DNA from: Sphingomonadales bacterium
GTDB taxonomy: Bacteria > Pseudomonadota > Alphaproteobacteria > Sphingomonadales > Sphingomonadaceae
Reading direction: 5' to 3'
DNA: 20,650 bases
Assembly (NCBI GenBank): GCA_018971065.1
Contig: JAGWVC010000072.1
Coordinates: forward strand, 1-20,650
The position numbers and the translations under genes are program-made. Below the pieces are notes generated by a model that was given only the letters and a program-made list of their open reading frames with translations, was not told where the DNA came from and ran no database searches. Within the stretch, counting starts at the first letter, position 1, and each line of letters begins with the position of its first letter. Of this stretch, positions 15,349 through 20,650 are shown in pieces.

Positions 15349-16485
15349 ATGTGGCACGTCCTCGAACCCGATCAGGAAATGCTGCGCGACATGACCGCGC
15401 GCTACCTGGCCGATAACGCCCCGCTGCCCGCGCTGCGCAAGCTGCGCCATGATCCGGCCGGCTTCGAACCCGCCTACTGGACCGGCGGCGCCGAACTCGG
15501 CTGGACCTCGCTGCTGGTGCCCGAGGAACACGGTGGCGGCAGCGTCTCGGGGCGCGGCGCGGTCGATTGCGCGCTGATCGCGTACGAATTCGGCAAGACC
15601 GCCGCACCCGGCCCGCTGCTCGATTGCAACGTTGTCGCCGCCGCGCTCGCCGGCCAACCCGGTGACAACGCCCGTGACGTGCTGGCCGGGATCATCGCCG
15701 GCAGCGTCATCGCGTCCAGCGCGCTGGGCACCGCACCGTGGCAGCGGTCCGATCAGGCCACTCTGCGCGTGCGCCGCGATGGCGCGGATTTCGTGCTGGA
15801 CGGGGCCGTTCGCCCGGTCGAATCCGCCGCCCAGGCGCAGTGGCTGCTGGTCACCGCGCGGGGGGACGACGGGGTGACGCAAGCACTTGTCCCCACCACC
15901 GCCCCCGGGCTGACGATCCGGCCGTTGAAAGGCCTCGACGTCAACCGCCGCTTCTGCTCGGTCGGCTTCGACGGTGTGCGCATCCCCGCCTCGGCACTGG
16001 TGGGTGAACCAGGGCAGGCTGCCGGCCAACTGAACGCCCAGATCGCCAACGCCGCCGTCATCCTCTCGGCCGAAGCGGTTGGAGCGATGGATTCCGCGTT
16101 CGAGATGACGGTTGACTGGGCCTTCCAGCGCTACACTTTCGGCCGTGCGCTTGCCTCGTATCAGGCGCTCAAGCATCGCTTTGCCGACATGAAATCCTGG
16201 CTGGAAGCCAGCCACGCGGTTGCCGACGCCGCCGCCGAAGCCGTGGCCGACGCCACGCCGCTGGCCGCCGAATACACCAGTGCGGCCCGCACCTGGATCG
16301 GTGAGAAAGGCCCGGAACTCGCGCAGGAATGCGTCCAGCTTCACGGTGGCATCGGCGTCACCTACGAGCATGACCTGCACTTCTTCCTGCGTCGCGTCAC
16401 CCTCAACCGCCTGCTCTACGGCACCCCGGCCGAGCATCGGCGCCTGCTGGCCGCCATCCAGATCGAACAGGAGAAGGCAGCGTGA
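15349..16485 (+). CDS. Acyl-CoA dehydrogenase family protein, probable small/non-catalytic subunit of a heteromeric enzyme
   Basis: The 378-residue product has acyl-CoA dehydrogenase architecture: a helical N-terminal domain with LGWTSLLVPEEHGGG near 50-64, a middle beta domain, and a C-terminal helical domain with YTFGRALASYQALKHRFADM and LHGGIGVTYEHDLHFFLRR. The middle-domain signature normally reading TEPxxGSD is lost (SSALGTAPWQRSD), and no catalytic Glu is seen at the usual C-terminal site. This is the pattern of the smaller partner in the alpha2beta2 dehydrogenases of steroid catabolism (ChsE1-E2 and IpdE1-E2 type). The next gene, overlapping by four bases, has the complementary intact features. 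AGGGAGAG lies 10 bases before ATG 15349, just after an 8-bp inverted repeat at 15309-15330. The substrate is unknown. Confidence 0.88.
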   Translation: MWHVLEPDQEMLRDMTARYLADNAPLPALRKLRHDPAGFEPAYWTGGAELGWTSLLVPEEHGGGSVSGRGAVDCALIAYEFGKTAAPGPLLDCNVVAAALAGQPGDNARDVLAGIIAGSVIASSALGTAPWQRSDQATLRVRRDGADFVLDGAVRPVESAAQAQWLLVTARGDDGVTQALVPTTAPGLTIRPLKGLDVNRRFCSVGFDGVRIPASALVGEPGQAAGQLNAQIANAAVILSAEAVGAMDSAFEMTVDWAFQRYTFGRALASYQALKHRFADMKSWLEASHAVADAAAEAVADATPLAAEYTSAARTWIGEKGPELAQECVQLHGGIGVTYEHDLHFFLRRVTLNRLLYGTPAEHRRLLAAIQIEQEKAA

Positions 16486-17747
16486 GCGAGCCCGTTGAAT
16501 CCGTCGAAGCCTTCCGCCTTCGCGCCCGCGAGTGGATCAAGGCCAACCTCGGCCCGGTCCAGCCCTGGGATCTCGACCAGAACTGCGAGAACGACGCGGA
16601 AGAGCTGAAGGCGGTCGCGCGTGATCGCGCCCTGCAGCGCCGGCTTTACGACGGCGGCTTTGCCGGGCTGTGCTTCCCGAAGGAATATGGCGGCCAGGGC
16701 CTGACCCCCGCGCACCAGCGCGCATTCTGCGAAGAGCTTTCCGGCCACGAATACCCGTCGCGCTTCTCGGTGCCCACGTTCTCGCCTTGCGCGTCGATCA
16801 TCCTCGAATGCGGTACGACCGAGCAGAAGGTCCGCCATTTGCCTGCCATCCTGAAGGGCGAGGAAGTCTGGGTGCAGATGTTGTCCGAACCCGGCGGCGG
16901 CTCGGACGTCGCCGGCGCCACCACTTCGGCGGTGCGCGATCCCGAAACCGGCGACTGGATCATCAACGGCTCCAAGGTCTGGACCAGCCGCGCCTGGTGG
17001 GCCGACTGGGGCCTGATCCTGGCGCGCACCAACTGGAACGTGCCCAAGCATCAGGGTCTCACCGTGTTCCTGGTGCCGCTGCAGCAGCCCGCCATAGAAA
17101 TCCGCCGCATCGAACGCCTGAACGGTGAAAGCGAGGCCTGCGAGGAATTCCTCACCGACGTCCGCGTTCCCGACGATTGGCGGATGAGCGAGATCGACGG
17201 CGGGTGGACCGTCGGCCAGCGCTGGATGTTCCATGAGCGCATGGGCCACAACTCGCCGTGGGTGACGCGGCCGGTCGGTTTCACCCAGGCCGAGACGAAG
17301 GAGCCCACGCTTGTCGCCGTCGCCCGCCGCTCGGGTCGGCTCGACGATCCCGCCGCGCAGGAACTGATCGGCGAGGGCCGGGCGCTGAAGATCGTCACGC
17401 ACGAACTCCAGCGCCGCATCGGTGCCGCCGCCGCCTCGGGCAAGGGCAACCTCGACCTGTCCTCGATCGATCGCCTGTTCCGGGGCCTTGCCGGGGTCCG
17501 GCAGGCGACCATCGCGCTGGAACTCGCCGGCAGCGACGCCGCCGCCTGGACCGACGAGGAAGAGGACGACACCGGCGCCCAGGGGATGCGCTACCTGATG
17601 CGCCAGGTCGGGTGCATCGGCGGCGGCACCACCGAAATCTCGCGCAACGTCGTCGCCGAGCGCGTGCTGGGGATGCCGCGCGAACCGTCGGGCGACAAGG
17701 GCGTGCCCTTCCGCGACGTGCCGCGCGGGCCTTCGCGAAAAGGCTGA
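16482..17747 (+). CDS. Acyl-CoA dehydrogenase family protein, probable large catalytic subunit of a heteromeric enzyme
   Basis: The 421-residue flavoprotein has FPKEYGGQGLTPAHQRAFCEE near 65-85, the FAD/substrate signature MLSEPGGGSDVAGATT near 133-148, the WIINGSKVWTSRAWWADW strand and a C-terminal GGGTTEISRNVVAERVLGMP. The C-terminal position of the usual Glu is Gly, as is common in FadE-type steroid dehydrogenases. Glu252 in FHERMGHNS is placed in the helix-G region where such enzymes keep their base. The GTG start at 16482 overlaps the upstream dehydrogenase stop (GTGA), and AGGAG lies 8 bases before it, so equimolar coupled synthesis with that partner is likely. Together they would form a two-gene heteromeric acyl-CoA dehydrogenase following the TfdA-like dioxygenase. 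The basic C-terminal tail (SRKG end) is unremarkable. Confidence 0.9.
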   Translation: MSEPVESVEAFRLRAREWIKANLGPVQPWDLDQNCENDAEELKAVARDRALQRRLYDGGFAGLCFPKEYGGQGLTPAHQRAFCEELSGHEYPSRFSVPTFSPCASIILECGTTEQKVRHLPAILKGEEVWVQMLSEPGGGSDVAGATTSAVRDPETGDWIINGSKVWTSRAWWADWGLILARTNWNVPKHQGLTVFLVPLQQPAIEIRRIERLNGESEACEEFLTDVRVPDDWRMSEIDGGWTVGQRWMFHERMGHNSPWVTRPVGFTQAETKEPTLVAVARRSGRLDDPAAQELIGEGRALKIVTHELQRRIGAAAASGKGNLDLSSIDRLFRGLAGVRQATIALELAGSDAAAWTDEEEDDTGAQGMRYLMRQVGCIGGGTTEISRNVVAERVLGMPREPSGDKGVPFRDVPRGPSRKG

Positions 17748-17778
17748 GCCATACAGGCGCCGGCGTTTTCGCGACGGT

Positions 17779-17884
17779 TTAGAGCATCGTGCGAAAAAGT
17801 GGGAACCGGTTTTTCGCTTAAAACGATGCGACAACAAACAAGTAGAGCGGGCTGACGTTTCAGATTTCACGCAGCCCGCTCTAG
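17779..17884. repeat. Bipartite palindromic intergenic repeat, copy B
   Basis: Module 1 starts TTAGAG and has outer arms GCATCGT (17784-17790) and ACGATGC (17823-17829). Inner arms are GCGAAAAA (17791-17798) and TTTTTCGC (17810-17817) around the loop GTGGGAACCGG. Module 2, after a GACAACAAACAAG linker, is an imperfect hairpin with a perfect 12-bp outer stem, TAGAGCGGGCTG (17843-17854) against CAGCCCGCTCTA (17872-17883). Spacing within module 1 is the same as in copy A at 11739-11845 although the stem sequences differ. It lies between the large dehydrogenase gene and the chemoreceptor gene. Confidence 0.9.
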
Positions 17885-17995
17885 GTATTCCACCGCATGG
17901 ACGGGTAAGGCGCGGATTCACCCTGTTCGGTTACTTCCGAAAATCGATTGTTGCGGCCGCCCGAACGCCGTGACAGCCAGTCGGAAGGCCAATCG
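17885..17995. other. Leader region of the chemoreceptor gene
   Basis: This 111-base stretch between repeat copy B and the chemoreceptor start holds a small inverted repeat, TTCGG (17926-17930) and CCGAA (17937-17941), and the ribosome site GGAAGG at 17983-17988. I see no convincing sigma-70 or flagellar-type promoter. Confidence 0.4.
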
Positions 17996-19423
17996 ATGCA
18001 GGTGATGCAAACCCCGTTCATCACGTTCTCGGACGAAAACTACGCTTCGTTCGCCGACATCCGCACCCAGCTCGACCGGCACGGCGACAAGGCACTGGCC
18101 ACACTGTACCGCCGCATCGCCTTCCACCCCGAGACCGCCAAGCTGCTGCCCACCGACGACAAGCGCCACCGCGCCGCCACCGCACAGCTCAAGCACTGGC
18201 GCGCGCTGTTCGCGTCGGCACGGCTCGACGAGGCCGCACGTGAACGCTCCGCGCTGGTCGGCCGCCGCCACGCCCAGATCGGCCTGGCCCCCGAATACTA
18301 TATCGGCGGCTATGCGCTGGTGCTTGAAGAACTGATCATGGGAATGCTGGGCAGCCTGATCCCCGGCAGCAAGCGCCGCGCCCGCGCCGTCGCGGCGATG
18401 GTCAAAGCCGCGCTGTTCGACATGGAAGCGGCGCTGCTGGCCTACTTCAAGGCCGAGGATGAAAACCGCAGCAAGGTCATCGGCGAACTGGGCAAGGCGC
18501 TGGGTGCCCTGTCCACCGGCGACCTGCGCGCCGAACTGGCCAATCTTCCGGCGGCCTATGACCGGATCGCCCAGGATTTCCATGCCATGCGTTATGCGAT
18601 GTCCAGCCTGGTCATCCGCATCACCGATGCCGCCGACGGCATCCGGACCGGCGCCGCCGAGATCAGCTCGGCCTCGAACGACCTGGCGCACCGCACCGAG
18701 CACCAGGCTGCCGGCCTGGCCGACATCGCCACCCTGCTCGGCGATCTCACCGCCTCCGTCGAAACCACCGCTGGCAGTGCGCAACTGGTCAACGCCACGG
18801 TTGGCGAAGTCGATGAACACGCCCGCAACGGCGGCCGCATCGTCGAATCCGCCGTGGTTGCAATGGACAAGATTCGCGGCAGCTCCGAGGAAATTTCCAA
18901 AATCCTCGAAGTGATCGAGGCGATCGCGCTGCAAACCAACCTGTTGGCGCTGAACGCCGGGGTGGAGGCCGCGCGCGCCGGCGAGGCCGGCAAGGGCTTC
19001 GCGGTCGTCGCCAACGAGGTTCGCGCCCTGGCGCACCGCACCACCGATTCGGCCCGGGTGATCAAGGAACTGATCAACAAGTCCAGCGAGGACGTTCACG
19101 AAGGCGTCGATCTTGTTGCCCGCACCGGCGAGGCGCTGCGCTCGATCATCGAGACCGCCGACCGCGCCACCGGGCAATCACGCGAGATCGCGGACTTCGC
19201 CTCGCGCCAGTCCGACGCGCTTGGCCGGGTCAACCAGCAGATCAAGCAGATCGACCTGAACACGCAGCAGAACGCGGCGATGTCCGAACAGGCCAACGCC
19301 GCCGCGCGCGCGCTGGCCCAGCAATCGGCCGAACTGGCCCGCGTCGTCAGCCAGTTCCGCTTCGAACGCCGCGAAAAGCGCCGGGACGAGCGGGAAGGCC
19401 GGGAGGCCCGTCGGGCCGCCTGA
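17996..19423 (+). CDS. Globin-coupled methyl-accepting chemotaxis protein (HemAT-like soluble oxygen sensor)
   Basis: The 475-residue protein joins an N-terminal sensor globin (about 5-155) to a methyl-accepting signalling domain. The likely heme proximal ligand is His92 in [18 protein letters not shown], the conserved F-helix/G-helix stretch of globin-coupled sensors. A HAMP-like linker follows (about 163-210, [17 protein letters not shown]), then a long coiled coil with the hairpin tip [18 protein letters not shown] (313-330) and [15 protein letters not shown]. No transmembrane segment is visible, so it should be cytoplasmic and sense O2, NO or CO through heme. The C-terminus is a basic tail without a CheR/CheB-docking pentapeptide. 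ATG 17996 is preferred over an upstream TTG because GGAAGG lies 7 bases before it. No che genes are in the window, so its signalling partners lie elsewhere. Confidence 0.94.
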   Translation: MQVMQTPFITFSDENYASFADIRTQLDRHGDKALATLYRRIAFHPETAKLLPTDDKRHRAATAQLKHWRALFASARLDEAARERSALVGRRHAQIGLAPEYYIGGYALVLEELIMGMLGSLIPGSKRRARAVAAMVKAALFDMEAALLAYFKAEDENRSKVIGELGKALGALSTGDLRAELANLPAAYDRIAQDFHAMRYAMSSLVIRITDAADGIRTGAAEISSASNDLAHRTEHQAAGLADIATLLGDLTASVETTAGSAQLVNATVGEVDEHARNGGRIVESAVVAMDKIRGSSEEISKILEVIEAIALQTNLLALNAGVEAARAGEAGKGFAVVANEVRALAHRTTDSARVIKELINKSSEDVHEGVDLVARTGEALRSIIETADRATGQSREIADFASRQSDALGRVNQQIKQIDLNTQQNAAMSEQANAAARALAQQSAELARVVSQFRFERREKRRDEREGREARRAA

Positions 19424-19437
19424 GCGCCGAAAGTTCG

Positions 19438-19764
19438 CTAATCGCCTTCGTGGCCCAGCCGCTCCGCCCGCGCCAGCACCGCGCGCACCGCAGCACCGGT
19501 CCACGCGCCGTTGCGCGCGGTTCGCAGGCCCTGCCTGTTCAGCGTCCAGGCGATGGCGTTGCAGCTTTCATTGCCCTGAGCCCGCGCCTGTTCGATCGCG
19601 GGCAGCACCGCCTCGACAAAGGCGTCGGCCTTGCGGCGATTGGCCTCGGCGCCGCTGCGTCGCGCCGCGTTGGCCGGCGTTGCCGGATCGGCTTGCGTTT
19701 CCTGCGCCTTGCGCAAGGCCAGCGCCGCCTTCGCCTGGCCCGCACTTTCAGAGCGCCCCGTCAT
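19438..19764 (-). CDS. Small protein resembling the C-terminal DNA-binding part of serine recombinases; function unknown
   Basis: From ATG 19764 the product has 108 residues. The N-terminal half is Ala/Gln/Arg-rich and helical. The C-terminal half, CNAIAWTLNRQGLRTARNGAWTGAAVRAVLARAERLG, has the pattern of the recombinase domain of large serine recombinases (an IAxxLNxxGIxTxxGxxW-type segment, then a VxxxLxR helix). No catalytic serine domain is present, so this is a stand-alone DNA-binding-like module or a relic. The ribosome site is weak, but the ATG overlaps the stop of a micro-ORF (ATGA), suggesting coupling. A longer upstream reading to 19878 looks like shadow sequence. It converges with the chemoreceptor gene 14 bases away. 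The family call is by pattern only. Confidence 0.55.
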   Translation of the reverse strand: MTGRSESAGQAKAALALRKAQETQADPATPANAARRSGAEANRRKADAFVEAVLPAIEQARAQGNESCNAIAWTLNRQGLRTARNGAWTGAAVRAVLARAERLGHEGD

Positions 19765-19832
19765 TCGCGGTGCCCGCTGGCGGCATGCCCGGTCGGCCGG
19801 TCCATGTCCCGCACGTTTGTCTGCACTTCCAT
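19761..19832 (-). CDS. Possible 23-residue micro-ORF coupled to the recombinase-like gene
   Basis: ATG 19832 is preceded by AGGGGG four bases away, the best ribosome site in this stretch. It encodes a short hydrophilic peptide (MEVQTNVRDMDRPTGH and a few more residues). Its TGA overlaps the ATG at 19764 as ATGA. The same frame stays open further upstream to about 19955, without a good start codon. I recognise no homologue; it may be a leader peptide that drives translation of the next gene, or chance. Confidence 0.3.
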   Translation of the reverse strand: MEVQTNVRDMDRPTGHAASGHRE

Positions 19833-20098
19833 TTCGCCCCCTGCTCCCGGCTTGGCGATCGCCCCCGCTGACCACCACTTCTGGTTGTTGCGGGCATGGC
19901 CTCCGACTGCTTGCTCCGCCTTTCCGACATGGCGCAACAACCCCTTGTGGCGCAATCGGGAATAGTTTTGAATCTGAAGTATTTGTGCAAAAAATTTCGG
20001 GGCGTTCGTTCTCGCATTTGCAGCATTAGGGTGAATTATGTAATTCGGTGCAGAATATTCCGATGGTCGATTGTGCGAAACATGAACTGACCAGATGG
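19833..20098. other. AT-richer intergenic stretch without a clear gene
   Basis: About 266 bases separate the micro-ORF from the histidine kinase end. From about 19960 to 20100 the sequence is clearly richer in A and T than the rest of the window (for example GCAAAAAATTTCGG and GAATTATGTAATTCGG). Short open frames exist on both strands but none has a convincing protein character or start. GAATT-ATGT-AATTC at 20033-20046 is a small inverted repeat. The region probably holds the promoter for the minus-strand small gene, possibly downstream signals of the kinase gene, or foreign DNA. Confidence 0.5.
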
Positions 20099-20650
20099 TT
20101 ACTTACTGATCGATCCTGCCATTCCGCGACAATCCAGCATCACGCGCAGGCCCGGAAACTTGTCATGCTGCGCCACCGAGCATTGCAGGCTGGCCGCCAT
20201 CGCCTCCACCAACCGGCTGCCCAGCCCGGTGCCGCGCGGTTGCGCCGCGGGCGGCATGCCCTGGCCGTCGTCTTCCACCACAAGGCAGAAGCCGCCTTCA
20301 TCCGCAGCGCTGCCGCCGTGGCGCAGGCTTACGCGGATTTCGCCCGGCTGGTCGGTGCGATAGGCGTACTTGCAGGCGTTGGTGACCAGTTCGTTGACGA
20401 CGATGCCCAGCGACACCGCCTGTCCGGTTGCCAGTTCCAGCGAATCGGCATCCAGCCGGATCGTCCGCGCCGCCCCCGGTGCCGACCAGGTTTCCGACAG
20501 CTCGGCCACCAGCGATTCGAGGTACGGCGCCACATCCACGGTACTGATGCTGGCCGAGGAATAGAGCCGTTGGTGAATCCGCGCGATCGCGAAGATGCGC
20601 TGGCGGGTATTGTCCAGTGCCGCGCGTGCCGCCGGGTCGGTCACCGTCCG
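20099..20650 (-). CDS. Sensor histidine kinase of the HWE/HisKA_2 type, C-terminal part only
   Basis: The frame enters from the right edge of the window and ends with TAA at 20099-20101, leaving about 183 residues. The visible part starts in the dimerisation helix (RQRIFAIARIHQRLYSS, typical of HisKA_2/HWE kinases). It contains the ATP-binding domain: N box VVNELVTNACKYAY, G1 box VEDDGQGMP and G2 box GTGLGSRLVEAMA. The phosphorylated histidine and any sensor or PAS domains lie outside. Kinases of this type are common in sphingomonads, including in the general stress response, but the partner regulator is not in view. A GTG at 20644 is in frame but lies within the dimerisation helix, so it is not the true start. 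Confidence 0.9.
   Translation of the reverse strand, partial: RTVTDPAARAALDNTRQRIFAIARIHQRLYSSASISTVDVAPYLESLVAELSETWSAPGAARTIRLDADSLELATGQAVSLGIVVNELVTNACKYAYRTDQPGEIRVSLRHGGSAADEGGFCLVVEDDGQGMPPAAQPRGTGLGSRLVEAMAASLQCSVAQHDKFPGLRVMLDCRGMAGSISK

Noticed and set aside
14212..16437. A 741-codon open frame on the minus strand opposite the dioxygenase and first dehydrogenase.
   Set aside because: It is a shadow of strongly supported genes and has no recognisable protein features.
17918..19177. A 419-codon minus-strand frame opposite the chemoreceptor gene.
   Set aside because: It is a Gly/Ala-rich shadow of a protein with clear globin and MCP domains.
19405..19417. GGCCCG-T-CGGGCC palindrome as a terminator for the chemoreceptor gene.
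   Set aside because: It lies inside the last codons, has essentially no loop and no T-run; probably chance in GC-rich codons.
1..20650. tRNA, rRNA, CRISPR array, insertion sequence or prophage.
   Set aside because: No cloverleaf-like segment, regularly spaced direct repeats, transposase or phage genes were seen on reading both strands.

Overview
The window looks like chromosomal DNA from a high-GC alphaproteobacterium, most likely a sphingomonad (Novosphingobium/Sphingobium-like). This rests on the strong GC skew at third codon positions, the gene content (a TetR-controlled acyl-CoA catabolic cluster, a TfdA-type dioxygenase with paired acyl-CoA dehydrogenases, an HWE/HisKA_2-type kinase end, a globin-coupled chemoreceptor) and a small intergenic palindrome type common in that class. 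The genus is an inference from protein style; no rRNA or marker gene was available to confirm it. I see no tRNA, rRNA, CRISPR array, insertion sequence or prophage.

Region 1 (1-7477) is a catabolic locus. It holds the 3' end of an alpha/beta-hydrolase, a TetR repressor translationally coupled to an acyl-CoA synthetase (both minus strand), and, divergently on the plus strand, a tight five-gene run: 2-oxoacid/acetoin-type dehydrogenase E1-alpha, E1-beta, enoyl-CoA hydratase, E2 acyltransferase and acyl-CoA dehydrogenase. A palindrome that probably serves as the TetR operator sits in the short divergent gap. Together these could activate a carboxylic acid to its CoA thioester, oxidise and hydrate it, and cleave a keto intermediate oxidatively to another acyl-CoA. 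The substrate is unknown and no E3 gene is present.

Region 2 (7479-11132, minus strand) is a four-gene operon of yggS (PLP homeostasis), bioF, bioD and bioA, with every junction a 4-base stop/start overlap. It covers the pimeloyl-to-dethiobiotin steps; bioB and the early pimeloyl genes are absent. A degenerate ThiE/TenI-like gene diverges from it.

Region 3 (11692-14242) holds a structured bipartite palindromic repeat and then ftsK, the septal DNA translocase. A second copy of the repeat lies at 17779-17884. The two copies have the same architecture with compensating stem changes.

Region 4 (14344-17747) is a second catabolic operon: a TfdA/TauD-like Fe(II)/2-oxoglutarate dioxygenase followed by two different acyl-CoA dehydrogenase subunits that probably form a heteromer of the kind known from steroid degradation. 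A perfect dyad lies just upstream.

Region 5 (17996-20650) carries a soluble globin-coupled methyl-accepting chemotaxis protein, a small recombinase-C-terminus-like gene with a possible coupled upstream micro-ORF, an AT-rich stretch without a clear gene, and the C-terminal part of a histidine kinase cut by the window edge.
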